Assembly: GCA_023264815.1 (NCBI GenBank)
Contig: JAHFUZ010000003.1
Coordinates: 124,001-188,000, forward strand
Direction: 5' to 3'
Source of the DNA: Arthrobacter sp.
Lineage (GTDB): Bacteria > Actinomycetota > Actinomycetes > Actinomycetales > Micrococcaceae
DNA: 64,000 nt
Position numbers and translations under genes: made by a program. Positions 17,064-25,307 of this stretch are shown here, piece by piece; the stretch's first letter is position 1, and each line of letters opens with the position of its first letter. A model generated the notes under the pieces. That model was given only the letters and a program-made list of their open reading frames with translations. It searched no databases and was not told the DNA's origin.

Positions 17064-17972
17064 CTAGTGGGACGCCCTGCCCGCCGCCTTCCGCGCCTCT
17101 TTCTTGCGCTTGGTGACCTCGGGGTGGTGCCTGGAAAGGGCGATCACTCCCACGATAGCAAGGGAAGCGGCCGTAGCCATGGCTATCGCCATCACGGCGT
17201 GGACGTCAGGACGGAGCTCACCCAGGATCACAATGCCGATGGCGATCCCCACAATCGGATCGATCACCGTCAGCCCTGCAATGACAAGGTCCGGAGGGCC
17301 GCCCGAGTAGGCACTTTGGACAAACCAGGAGCCGAGGCCTCCGGCAGCCGCAATGGCCACCACCGAATACCACTGGACATTCAGCAGGAAGAGCCCGTTG
17401 GGGTCGAGCAGGTGTTTGCCGATGATGCGTGTCAGGACAGCCACAAAACCGAACAAGACGCCGGCGCCCAGGATGTAGACAAACGCGCTCATCCGGTGCC
17501 TGAATATCACCGCCAAAGTGCCAAACAGGCCAACAGCCAAAGCCAGCAGCAACACAATCGTGAGTTCAGCCTCCGGGCCCACGTGGTGGTTCTCCTGAGT
17601 CACGTTGACGGCCAGGAGGACAAACAGGGCGGACCCGGTCACGCAGGCCGCAATGGACACCATGGTGGCCCGGTTGATGGTGATGTCCTGGTCGCGGGCG
17701 TTAACCACGGTGGTGATCACCAGCGCGATTGCACCGATGGGCTGCACCACCGTCAGCGGCGCGGAAACGAGGGCCACGGCGTTCATCGCCATCCCCAGGC
17801 ACAGCAGCAGCAGCCCGAACACCCAGCGCGGATTGCGCAACAGACGGAGGAAACCGTTCGAGCTCAGGGCGAGCCCGCCGGTGTCGGCTTTGACCGCGCT
17901 CCCCTGCTTTTGCGCACCCAAGGCAAGGCAGAAGGCCCCCAGCACTGCCAGCAGAACTGCCACCCACACCAT
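17064..17972 (-). CDS. DMT-superfamily (NIPA/EamA-like) transporter
   Basis: A 302-residue membrane protein with about nine or ten helices in two EamA-like halves. It begins MVWVAVLLAVLGAFCLALGAQKQGSAV. Segments such as FLRLLRNPRWVFGLLLLCLGMAMNAVALVSAPLTVVQPIGAIALVIT match the N-terminal half of NIPA-like Mg2+/metabolite transporters, and DPIVGIAIGIVILGE matches the second half. The substrate is unknown. The first codon overlaps the stop of the CDP-alcohol phosphatidyltransferase by one base, so the two genes are probably cotranscribed. Confidence 0.85.
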   Translation of the reverse strand: MVWVAVLLAVLGAFCLALGAQKQGSAVKADTGGLALSSNGFLRLLRNPRWVFGLLLLCLGMAMNAVALVSAPLTVVQPIGAIALVITTVVNARDQDITINRATMVSIAACVTGSALFVLLAVNVTQENHHVGPEAELTIVLLLALAVGLFGTLAVIFRHRMSAFVYILGAGVLFGFVAVLTRIIGKHLLDPNGLFLLNVQWYSVVAIAAAGGLGSWFVQSAYSGGPPDLVIAGLTVIDPIVGIAIGIVILGELRPDVHAVMAIAMATAASLAIVGVIALSRHHPEVTKRKKEARKAAGRASH

Positions 17973-18622
17973 CAGGCGGTGCCGCCGTCGTGCTGTGCGT
18001 CCGGCTGGCCGCCATCGTGGTGGGACCGCATTCTGCCCTTCCGCAGAATGGCCCAGAAGTAGTTGTACGCGGCAATCCAGTGGCCTGCGAGTCCGAGCCC
18101 CAGCACAATCCAGGCCACGATGAACAGCGGGCCGCCGAACGGGGTGTCCAGCCGCGAGAGGACCAACAGGGGTGTGCCCAGCAGCAGGAGTCCCGTGCGT
18201 ACCTTGCCCACCCGGCTCACAGGCAGGTCGGGATGGCCGTGGAAGTAAAAGAGGGTCAGGACCAGGAGCACGGCGTCAGGCACCAGGAGCGCGGCCAGGT
18301 AAAGCCAGTGCACGACGCCGGCGATTACCAGGGTGACCGCCACCGCAATCAGTGCTAGGCGGTCGGCAAGGGGATCCATCACCCGGCCCAGTTTGGAGGC
18401 CTGGTCGAAGCGGCGTGCCACGTAACCGTCGATCCAGTCGCTGCCCGCCATCACCGCGAGGACAACCACCGCCGTGCCGTACTCCTTCTGCGCGAGGACA
18501 AGCCAGATAAACAACGGCACACCCATAAAACGCAGCACGGTCAGGGCGTTGGGGATGGTGAAGACGCGGTCGTGATCGATTTGGGGGCGGTCGGGACGTG
18601 CGCCAGCGCCAATAAACCTCAC
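17972..18622 (-). CDS. CDP-alcohol phosphatidyltransferase
   Basis: Integral-membrane phospholipid synthase of 216 residues. The family motif DG-x2-AR-x8-G-x3-D-x3-D is complete near residues 68-91 (DGYVARRFDQASKLGRVMDP, then LADR). About five or six helices are visible, and the protein begins with a short polar tail before FTIPNALTVLRFMGVPLFIWL. Members include phosphatidylglycerophosphate and cardiolipin synthases; size and motif fit PgsA- or cardiolipin-synthase-like enzymes, but the alcohol substrate cannot be set. It precedes the NIPA-like transporter with a one-base overlap and follows the holin-like gene after 45 bases. Confidence 0.92.
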   Translation of the reverse strand: MRFIGAGARPDRPQIDHDRVFTIPNALTVLRFMGVPLFIWLVLAQKEYGTAVVVLAVMAGSDWIDGYVARRFDQASKLGRVMDPLADRLALIAVAVTLVIAGVVHWLYLAALLVPDAVLLVLTLFYFHGHPDLPVSRVGKVRTGLLLLGTPLLVLSRLDTPFGGPLFIVAWIVLGLGLAGHWIAAYNYFWAILRKGRMRSHHDGGQPDAQHDGGTA

Positions 18623-18667
18623 TCCGCTCCCCTCTTCCTCAAAGCACAGCCTGGACGTGTCGGCCGC

Positions 18668-19522
18668 TCAGGGGTTCCGCAGCAGCCTGCGCAGCAGCAC
18701 CACGAAGACAGTTGCCGAGGCAGCCAGGACGGCAAGGGGCTTCCACCTGACGCTGCTGCCGTCCGTGGACTCCGCGAACGCGGAGAACTTCTGCCCGGCG
18801 GCATTCCTGCCCTGCACGAACGCCGCCCTACCTTCGCCGAACTTTTCCTTGGCCTCGCCCACGAGGAACCTGACCTGTGGCTTGATGTCGAGCTCGGTGT
18901 CCAGTTCGTCCCGGACTTCGGCGATGTGCCGCCGGCGTTGCTCCAGCCGGCGGTGCAGCTCGGGCTCGGACGCGTGCGGGAACTCGACTTTGTGTGCCTC
19001 GGCCTTGGCTTCCTTCTCCGCCTTGGCCTTCGCGGCGGCTTCGTCCTTGGCAGCCTTGGCTGCCTTGGCTTCCGGGCTCGCCGGGTCAAGCAGGGCGGCG
19101 TTGAAGTTCGAGCCTTCCTTGGCGATCCCCAGATCGTATTTGATGCCCCTGATGGTCTCTTCCGGCACCAGCGGCATGGCTTTCTTCATCTTTTGCATTC
19201 CGATCAGGGCACCAATCAGTGCGATGACCAGGAACAATGCGCAGACGAGCAGGGCTGCGAGCCAGGCCGGCATGATGGTGGCCAGGCCCATGATGGCGGC
19301 CACGATGAGGCCAATGACCAGGAAGGCCACGAAAACGAGGGCGACGGCGAGGAATGCGGCGGCGACGCCCACCTGGATGCCCTTGCGCTTGAGCTCCACC
19401 TTCGCGAAGGCGATCTCGTCGTTGAGTTGGCGGGGGGCCAGGCGAAAAAGGAGCTTCAGCGTTTTGGGCAGCGCAGTGATACGCAGTCCCTGGCTGGTCC
19501 GCCCGGTGTGTCGTCCACTCAT
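18668..19522 (-). CDS. Putative holin-like/phage-shock type membrane protein (DUF1469-like)
   Basis: A 284-residue protein from an ATG preceded by GGCGGGAACC. Residues about 43-110 hold two strongly hydrophobic segments (GVAAAFLAVALVFVAFLVIG and LAALLVCALFLVIALIGALIG), like the actinobacterial holin/DUF1469 family. A long charged Ala/Lys/Glu-rich region (about 155-220, likely coiled coil) follows, and a short C-terminal hydrophobic segment (LAVLAASATVFVVLLRRLL) ends in basic residues. No prophage genes surround it, so lysis is unlikely; a role in the cell envelope is possible. Function is not established. Confidence 0.72.
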   Translation of the reverse strand: MSGRHTGRTSQGLRITALPKTLKLLFRLAPRQLNDEIAFAKVELKRKGIQVGVAAAFLAVALVFVAFLVIGLIVAAIMGLATIMPAWLAALLVCALFLVIALIGALIGMQKMKKAMPLVPEETIRGIKYDLGIAKEGSNFNAALLDPASPEAKAAKAAKDEAAAKAKAEKEAKAEAHKVEFPHASEPELHRRLEQRRRHIAEVRDELDTELDIKPQVRFLVGEAKEKFGEGRAAFVQGRNAAGQKFSAFAESTDGSSVRWKPLAVLAASATVFVVLLRRLLRNP

Positions 19523-19699
19523 CGGTTCCCGCCTTACATGTTGGTTGGTCGATTCGGCTTCCCTGTTGCGCGGGAGCGTGCACCAGCATGGTCCCGTCCC
19601 CAAAACTATCATTCAGGTTCAGGCCAAACTTCCGGCTGCCTCCTGCGGCGCGCCTGTCACACCCTGCGGATGGCCCGCCCGGGCCTAGGATTGGTCTCC

Positions 19700-20923
19700 G
19701 TGACCACCCACTCCAATCCGGGCGACTCGCTGAGCCGCCGCCGGAAACTGCTGTACATCCTCCTTCTCGGCGCCCTCACCGCCTTGGGACCGTTCACCAT
19801 CGATCTCTACCTGCCGGCATTCCCTGCCCTGGAGTCCAGCCTCGGTGTGACCGAGGCGCAGGTCCAGCTGACGCTGGCCGGAACCACCATCGGTTTTGCC
19901 GTGGGCCAGCTGGTGGTGGGGCCGCTGAGCGACAAATTCGGCCGGCGGCTGCCGCTGATCCTGGCCACCGCTGTCCACATTGCTTCCTCCGTGGGGGCGG
20001 CGCTGTCCACCGACATCGCTGCGCTGGGCTTCTTCCGCGTCCTGATGGGCGTGGGAGCCGCCGGCGGCGGCGTGGTGGCCATGGCCATGGTGCGCGACCT
20101 GTTCTCCGGCTATGCCATGGTGAAGATGTTCTCGCGGATGGCCCTGGTGAACGGTTTGGCACCGATCCTGGCGCCGGTCATCGGGTCCCAGCTCCTCCTG
20201 GTGGCGCCCTGGCCCGGCATCTTTGTGTTCCTGGCCTGTTACGGCACCCTGGTGATCGTCGCAGCGCTTTTCCTGGTCCGGGAAACCCTGCCGCCGGAGA
20301 AACGCGGCCTGTCCGGCATGACCGCCGGCCAGCGCTACAAGGTCCTCTTCACCGACCGCATCTTCGTGGGCCTGCTGCTGGTGGGCGGCATGAACTTCGC
20401 TGGCCTCTTCACCTACCTGTCTGCTTCGCCGTTTCTGTTCCAGGACATCTTCGGCTTCTCCCCGCAGCAGTATGGCCTGCTCTTCGGCATCAACTCCCTG
20501 GGCATCGTTGCCGGCGTCCAGATCAGCTCCCGGCTTATCCGAAGGGTTCCGCCGCAATGGATCCTTGCCTGCTCCACGGCCTGGATGTTCCTGATGGCGT
20601 TGCTCATCGTCCTTTTCGACCAGGCCGGGCTGGGCCTGTGGGGAGTCATGGCGCCGCTCTGGTTCTACATTATGGGAGCGGGGTTCACCTTCCCGTGCGT
20701 GCAGGTCCTGGCGCTGTCCAGCCACGGTGCGCAGGCCGGGACGGCAGCGTCGCTCCTGGGGGCCGCGACCTTCATGATGGCGGGCCTGATCTCACCGGTG
20801 GTGGGGTGGCTCGGGATCAGCAGCTCCACGCCCATGGGAGCCGTCCAGGCGGCCTGCATCCTGCTGGCGATAGCCGGCCTGTGGCTGATCGTCAGGCCAC
20901 GGACCGTGCCGGCGATCCACTGA
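19700..20923 (+). CDS. MFS multidrug efflux transporter, Bcr/CflA type
   Basis: A 407-residue major-facilitator protein with about 12 helices. DHA1-family signatures: GPFTIDLYLPAFPALE in the first helix (motif D1-like), motif A as GPLSDKFGRRLP near residue 75, and RVLMGVGAAGGGVVAMAMVRDLF (motif C region) near 125. These define the Bcr/CflA branch of proton-driven drug exporters. The start is a GTG nine bases after AGGA; an ATG 30 bases earlier lacks a ribosome site. A 59-residue membrane ORF follows closely. The drug or metabolite exported is not known. Confidence 0.9.
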   Translation: MTTHSNPGDSLSRRRKLLYILLLGALTALGPFTIDLYLPAFPALESSLGVTEAQVQLTLAGTTIGFAVGQLVVGPLSDKFGRRLPLILATAVHIASSVGAALSTDIAALGFFRVLMGVGAAGGGVVAMAMVRDLFSGYAMVKMFSRMALVNGLAPILAPVIGSQLLLVAPWPGIFVFLACYGTLVIVAALFLVRETLPPEKRGLSGMTAGQRYKVLFTDRIFVGLLLVGGMNFAGLFTYLSASPFLFQDIFGFSPQQYGLLFGINSLGIVAGVQISSRLIRRVPPQWILACSTAWMFLMALLIVLFDQAGLGLWGVMAPLWFYIMGAGFTFPCVQVLALSSHGAQAGTAASLLGAATFMMAGLISPVVGWLGISSSTPMGAVQAACILLAIAGLWLIVRPRTVPAIH

Positions 20924-20951
20924 ACCGACGCACTGAACCGAAGGTGACACG

Positions 20952-21131
20952 ATGAAGCGCAAACCGCACCGCAACCGCAGGGGCCTGTTTCTTGGGGCGA
21001 TATTGGGCGCCGTCGCCGGCTATTTCGCCGGCCGGATGTTCGGCAGCCCGGCCATCGGCATCATCCTCGGCGCACTGGCCGGCTCAGCCCTGCTGTACCG
21101 GGTCAACCCGGGGCCCTGGAACCGCCCGTAG
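20952..21131 (+). CDS. 59-residue glycine-rich membrane protein, hypothetical
   Basis: Short ORF beginning MKRKPHRNRRGLF after a GAAGGTGA ribosome site seven to eight bases upstream. A basic tail of about 12 residues precedes two short Gly/Ala-rich hydrophobic stretches (LGAILGAVAGYFAGRMFG and IGIILGALAGSALLYRV), a glycine-zipper-like pattern. It starts 28 bases after the MFS stop, so it is likely cotranscribed. I do not recognise a family; it could be a small membrane accessory protein of the transporter. Confidence 0.6.
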   Translation: MKRKPHRNRRGLFLGAILGAVAGYFAGRMFGSPAIGIILGALAGSALLYRVNPGPWNRP

Positions 21132-21242
21132 CCGGGCGGGTCGTCCGAGGGGCGGGGCGTCCGCCGGGCGGGGCATCCGCGGAGCGGGCAGACCGGGACC
21201 TTTGCCCTGACGTGGCGCACGCTCCCGCGATAAAATAATCCC

Positions 21243-21650
21243 GTGCCCAGCTGGCAGTACTCCTCGCCGCTCCCGGCCACGTGGCAACGCTGCGACTCCG
21301 CCATCCTGCCACTGTGGTGGGACAGGCTGTGCGCCGAGACAGGCCAGCAGTCCGCGGCCCTCTACGCTGCCGGCCTCTTCACGGAAGACCGGCGCCGGCC
21401 CATCGCCCAGTGGTACAACCCGGCCTTCAGCGCGGCCCTCCTGGTGGCTCCTGAGACGTCCCCGGAGTGGCCTGTGCAGCGCTTTGGCATCTTCTACGCG
21501 CCGCCGGGTGCCGGCTTTGCCCGGGTTCACTCAGCACCGCATGAATGGCATCCCCGCGAACCGCGCAAGTCCCCCACGGAACACGATGCTTTCCTCGCAG
21601 CGATCGCCGAGGCCGAGCGCTTCCTCCAGGTGGAAATGGACTTTGTCTGA
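21243..21650 (+). CDS. Conserved-looking hypothetical protein, 135 aa
   Basis: Starts with GTG (MPSWQYSSPLPATWQRCDSA) and encodes a soluble, Trp/Pro-rich protein with no visible signal or membrane segment. Features such as LPLWWDRLCAETGQQSAALYAAGLFTEDRRRPIAQWYNPAF have no motif I can assign. Codon use matches the surroundings, and a terminator hairpin directly follows the stop, which supports a real gene. Function unknown. Confidence 0.7.
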   Translation: MPSWQYSSPLPATWQRCDSAILPLWWDRLCAETGQQSAALYAAGLFTEDRRRPIAQWYNPAFSAALLVAPETSPEWPVQRFGIFYAPPGAGFARVHSAPHEWHPREPRKSPTEHDAFLAAIAEAERFLQVEMDFV

Positions 21651-21659
21651 AACCGAAAA

Positions 21660-21688
21660 GTCCCCGCCCTCACACAGAGGACGGGGAC
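21660..21688 (+). terminator. Terminator hairpin after 135-aa gene, facing tRNA-Asn
   Basis: GTCCCCG...CGGGGAC arms extended by CCT/AGG with a 7-base loop, followed by ATTTTGGTGTTT. On the other strand a TTTT run follows too, so it can end both the 135-aa gene and the tRNA-Asn transcript from the right. Confidence 0.8.
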
Positions 21689-21701
21689 ATTTTGGTGTTT
21701 G

Positions 21702-21774
21702 CTCCTCCTGCTGGACTTGAACCAGCAACCCTTCGATTAACAGTCGAATGCTCTGCCAATTGAGCTAAGGAGGA
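21702..21774 (-). tRNA. tRNA-Asn(GTT), copy 1
   Basis: A 73-base cloverleaf: acceptor TCCTCCT/AGGAGGA with discriminator G, D-arm GCTCAATTGGCAGAGC, anticodon loop CTGTTAA giving GTT, T-arm GGTTCAAGTCC. Identical in sequence to the second copy. CCA is not encoded. A promoter lies directly upstream. Confidence 0.97.
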
Positions 21775-21788
21775 ATGAAGCAGGTACG

Positions 21789-21818
21789 ACCTTAGCAAAG
21801 ATTTCCCGGCAATGTGAA
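21789..21818 (-). promoter_or_regulatory. Promoter for tRNA-Asn copy 1
   Basis: On the coding strand, -35 TTCACA and -10 TAAGGT separated by 18 bases; the -10 ends 15 bases before the tRNA 5' end. The same layout occurs before the second copy. Confidence 0.6.
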
Positions 21819-21862
21819 ATCGGCGGCCGGGCATGCCTCCATACCCTCCCCGGGTATAAAGA

Positions 21863-21895
21863 AATCCCCATTCCGGGACACCCGGAATGGGGATT
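21863..21895 (-). terminator. Terminator after tRNA-Asn copy 2
   Basis: Perfect 15-base arms (AATCCCCATTCCGGG and its complement) with a 3-base loop, followed on the coding strand by TCTTTATA. It lies five bases after the tRNA 3' end. Confidence 0.85.
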
Positions 21896-21900
21896 GTGCG

Positions 21901-21973
21901 CTCCTCCTGCTGGACTTGAACCAGCAACCCTTCGATTAACAGTCGAATGCTCTGCCAATTGAGCTAAGGAGGA
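21901..21973 (-). tRNA. tRNA-Asn(GTT), copy 2
   Basis: Identical 73-base tRNA-Asn with GTT anticodon; the two copies start 199 bases apart. About 55 bases upstream are also similar in both copies, so the promoter was duplicated with the gene. Confidence 0.97.
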
Positions 21974-21987
21974 ATGAAGCGGGTACC

Positions 21988-22016
21988 AGCCTAGCAAGGC
22001 CCCGCCGGGAAGTGAA
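21988..22016 (-). promoter_or_regulatory. Promoter for tRNA-Asn copy 2
   Basis: On the coding strand, -35 TTCACT and -10 TAGGCT separated by 17 bases; the -10 ends 14 bases before the tRNA. It sits directly downstream of the dnaG stop. Confidence 0.6.
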
Positions 22017-22027
22017 ATCGGCGGCTG

Positions 22028-23965
22028 CTACGCGTCCGAGCGCAGTGCCCGCCGCTCCATTTCGAGCATCATCAGCTCGCGGTTGAGCCGCTGGAATTCT
22101 TCAGGGCTAGCGGCCGCGTCCAGCCGCTGCAGCTGGCCCATCTTGTCCGCCTTGACCCGGGTGATCTGGAGTTCAAACAGCCGGGCCAGGATGTCCCGGC
22201 AGTATTTCTGGACCGCGTCGGCGGTACTTGCCGGCAGCGGTACCACGGCAAGTTCGGACACCAGCGGGCGCAGCGGTTCAGGGACTTCATGCATAACCTG
22301 CTCCACCCAGCGGACAGGTTCCCCGATCAGGCCGGGACCGGAAGCACGCATGGCATCGTGCACGGCCTGGAAGGCGGGCGTCACGAACCGCGCAGCCGAG
22401 AAGCGCTCCCAGATGCCGCCGCCCAGGAGTCCGGGCTCCTGCAGCGCCACCTCCAGCGCCTGCCGCTCCATGGACGCCACGGGGTCCCGCGGATCGGGGC
22501 GGTGGTAGGAGGGTACAGCTCCCGACGGCGGGCCGGCAGCAACGCCGGGTCCGCCGGGCTGGGTGCCGCGCACCGGAGCGGAAGCGCCGGACGGTGTTCC
22601 CGGCGGTGTTCCGGACCCAGCCGCTGTGCCGGAGCCCTCACGTTTCATGGCGGCGCCGACTGCCCGGCTGACCTCTTCCACCGCCATCCCCAGCCAGCCG
22701 GCCAGTTCACGCGCATAGGCAGGCCTGATGCCGGCGTCACGGATCTGGGCCACCACCGGTGCGGCTTCACGCAAGGCGGCCACCCGGCCTTCCACGGTGT
22801 CCAGGTTGTGCCGCTTCAGCGTGGCCTTGATGGCGAATTCGAACAGCGGACGCCTGCTGTTGATCAGGTCGCGCACGGCGGCGTCCCCCTTGGTCTGCCG
22901 CAAGTCGCAGGGATCAGCCCCGGTAGGATCGACGGCAACATAGTTCTGCGCCACAAACCGCTGGTCCTCTTCGAAGGCCCGCAGCGCGGCTTTCTGGCCC
23001 GCCGCGTCGCCGTCGAAGGTGAAGATGACCTCTCCCCCGGAGCCGTCATCGGACAGGAGGCGGCGGGCGATCTTGATGTGCTCAGTGCCGAACGCGGTGC
23101 CGCAGGTGGCCACCGCCGTCGGAATTCCCGCGAGGTGGCAGGCCATCACGTCCGTGTAGCCTTCCACCACCACCAGCTGGCGGTCCTTCGCGACATGCCG
23201 TTTGGCGAGGTCAATTCCGTACAGAACCTGGGATTTTTTGTAGAGCGTGGTTTCGGGGGTGTTGAGGTACTTGGGGCCCTGGTCGTCCTCATAGAGTTTG
23301 CGGGCACCGAAACCAATGGTGTCACCGGCGATGTCGCGGATGGGCCAGATCAGGCGGCCGCGGAAGCGGTCGTAAATCCCCCGGTTGCCTTCGGAAAACA
23401 TCCCCGTGAGCTTGAGCTCGGCGTCTGTGAAGCCACGCCCGCGCAGATGCTTCAGGAGCGCATCCCAGCCCTGCGGCGCGTACCCCACGCCGAACTGTTC
23501 CGAGGCTGCGCGGTCAAAGCCGCGGTTGAACAGGAAGTTCCGGCCCTCGGCGGCGCCCGGGGTCAGGAGTTGGGCGCGGAAGAACTCATCGGCAATCTTG
23601 TGCGCATCCAGGAGCCGCTGCCGCTTGCCCACTTCCTCGCGGCTGGGCCCGGTCCCGCCGTCCTCGTAGCGCAGTTCGTAGCCAATGCGGGCGGCCAGCT
23701 TCTCCACCGCCTCGTGGAAGGACGTGTGGTCCTGTTTCTGGACGAAGGAGATGACGTCGCCGTCTTCGCCGCAGCCGAAGCAGTGGTACCGGCCCACCTG
23801 GGGCCTGACGGTGAACGACGGCGAGCGCTCGTCGTGGAAGGGGCACAGCCCCTTGTAGGTTCCCAGCCCGGCACCCTTGAGCGTGACGTAGCCGTCAACC
23901 ACTTCCTTGATGTCCGTGCGCTGGCGAACTTCGTCAATATCTTCACGTTTGATCAGGCCAGCCAC
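22028..23965 (-). CDS. dnaG: DNA primase
   Basis: Synthesises RNA primers at the replication fork. It has 645 residues. The N-terminal CHC2 zinc domain has Cys41, His44, Cys62 and Cys65 (CPFHDE...YHCFGCG). The TOPRIM catalytic core follows (VVVEGYTDVMACHLAG and FDGDAAGQKA near residues 260-325). A Gly/Pro/Thr-rich linker (about 440-495, GSGTAAGSGTPPGTPSGA) leads to the C-terminal helicase-binding domain. The length is normal for actinobacteria. It lies downstream of dgt and dusB in a leftward run, a common grouping in this phylum. Confidence 0.96.
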   Translation of the reverse strand: MAGLIKREDIDEVRQRTDIKEVVDGYVTLKGAGLGTYKGLCPFHDERSPSFTVRPQVGRYHCFGCGEDGDVISFVQKQDHTSFHEAVEKLAARIGYELRYEDGGTGPSREEVGKRQRLLDAHKIADEFFRAQLLTPGAAEGRNFLFNRGFDRAASEQFGVGYAPQGWDALLKHLRGRGFTDAELKLTGMFSEGNRGIYDRFRGRLIWPIRDIAGDTIGFGARKLYEDDQGPKYLNTPETTLYKKSQVLYGIDLAKRHVAKDRQLVVVEGYTDVMACHLAGIPTAVATCGTAFGTEHIKIARRLLSDDGSGGEVIFTFDGDAAGQKAALRAFEEDQRFVAQNYVAVDPTGADPCDLRQTKGDAAVRDLINSRRPLFEFAIKATLKRHNLDTVEGRVAALREAAPVVAQIRDAGIRPAYARELAGWLGMAVEEVSRAVGAAMKREGSGTAAGSGTPPGTPSGASAPVRGTQPGGPGVAAGPPSGAVPSYHRPDPRDPVASMERQALEVALQEPGLLGGGIWERFSAARFVTPAFQAVHDAMRASGPGLIGEPVRWVEQVMHEVPEPLRPLVSELAVVPLPASTADAVQKYCRDILARLFELQITRVKADKMGQLQRLDAAASPEEFQRLNRELMMLEMERRALRSDA

Positions 23966-24017
23966 AAAGCCATCCTAGTCCCGGGGTACGACGCCGGAAC
24001 GCGCTTGGTGGCGTTCC

Positions 24018-25307
24018 TCACCACAGCGAGGGCAGGCTCCCCACGAGCCGCTCGTACATGGCCAGCGCCGATCCATCGGTCAGCGATGCCACCTGGTCGA
24101 TCACCACCCGCAGCCGCGCGCCGTCGTCGTCCGCTGCGCGCCAGTCCGCCGCGAACATCGGCTCCAGGTGGCGGTCCCCCGTGGCGTTCAGGGCCGTGAC
24201 CAGGGCGTGCAGGACTTCGCGCTGGCGCTCGTAGATGGGCTGGCGGTGTTCGGTGGTCATCACGAACGTGGTGGCCAGGCCCTTCATCACCGCGATCTCC
24301 ATCACCGTCTCGTCCGGGACCATCAACTCGGCGTTGTACCGGGTGAGGTTTTCCGGGCCGTAGAGGGCACGGGTGGTCTCCAGGGCGCTCTGGCAGAACC
24401 GGCCGATCAGCTGGCTGGTCATGTTTTTCAGGGCGGCCATGGATTTGCGGCTGCCGTCAGCCTCGCGGACCCACACGTCCGTGGCCTCAAGCCGGGCCAG
24501 GGCGGCGTCGATGGCGGCGGGGTCATTGTGCGGCAGGTACCACTGCTTGGCGTAGCCCACCACGCGGGCCCGGTGGTCCGGGTTGTCCATCCAGCGCAGC
24601 TGGAAGTGCCCGGCCACGATGGCATCCTCGACGTCGTGCACGGAGTAGGAGATGTCGTCAGCCAGGTCCATGACCTGCGCCTCGAGGCAGGACCGGCGGG
24701 CAGGAGCACCCTCCCGGATCCAGCTGAAGATGGGCAGGTCGTCCTCGTAGGCGCCGAACTTGCTGGTCCGCTGCCCGTGGATCACCGGGGCGTCCAGCGC
24801 CGACCAGGGGTATTTCGACGCCGCGTCCAGGCTGGCCCTGGTAAGGTTCAGTCCCGCCGGGCGGCCGTCGCCGGCGAGCACCTTGGGTTCGAGGCGCGTC
24901 AGCAGGCGGAGCGTCTGGGCGTTCCCTTCGAACCCGCCGATGGTGTGTGCCACCTCGTTGAGGGCGGATTCGCCGTTATGGCCAAAGGGCGGATGGCCCA
25001 GGTCATGGCTGAGGCACGCGGTATCCACCACATCCGGATCGCACCCCAGGGCACGGCCCAGTTCGCGGCCCACCTGCGCCACTTCGAGGCTGTGCGTGAG
25101 CCTGGTCCGGACGAAGTCGTCCGTGTCCGGGGCCACCACCTGGGTTTTGGCTCCCAGCCGGCGCAGGGCCGAGGAATGCAGCACCCGGGCACGGTCCCGC
25201 TCGAAGTCCGACCGATACGTGCTCTTGGGCGGCTCCTCCACCCAGCGGGCGAAGTCCTGGGCTTCGTAGCCGGGCAGGGCCGGCGCGGTGGTGCGCGTTT
25301 CAGCCAC
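24018..25307 (-). CDS. dgt: Deoxyguanosinetriphosphate triphosphohydrolase-like protein
   Basis: HD-domain dNTPase that cleaves dGTP to deoxyguanosine and triphosphate. It has 429 residues. The metal-binding HD motif is clear: RTRLTHSLEVAQVGRELG, then ACLSHDLGHPPFGHNGE near residue 110, and the later VMDLADDISYSVHDVEDA Asp. The ATG overlaps the dusB stop by 8 bases, so both are likely translated from one mRNA. The gene is followed by dnaG, a conserved dus-dgt-dnaG arrangement in actinobacteria. Confidence 0.93.
   Translation of the reverse strand: MAETRTTAPALPGYEAQDFARWVEEPPKSTYRSDFERDRARVLHSSALRRLGAKTQVVAPDTDDFVRTRLTHSLEVAQVGRELGRALGCDPDVVDTACLSHDLGHPPFGHNGESALNEVAHTIGGFEGNAQTLRLLTRLEPKVLAGDGRPAGLNLTRASLDAASKYPWSALDAPVIHGQRTSKFGAYEDDLPIFSWIREGAPARRSCLEAQVMDLADDISYSVHDVEDAIVAGHFQLRWMDNPDHRARVVGYAKQWYLPHNDPAAIDAALARLEATDVWVREADGSRKSMAALKNMTSQLIGRFCQSALETTRALYGPENLTRYNAELMVPDETVMEIAVMKGLATTFVMTTEHRQPIYERQREVLHALVTALNATGDRHLEPMFAADWRAADDDGARLRVVIDQVASLTDGSALAMYERLVGSLPSLW

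Noticed and set aside
18572..19699. A long N-terminal extension of the MFS transporter frame
   Set aside because: It covers the holin-like gene on the opposite strand, is Arg/His-rich and lacks a ribosome site; the GTG at 19700 is the real start.
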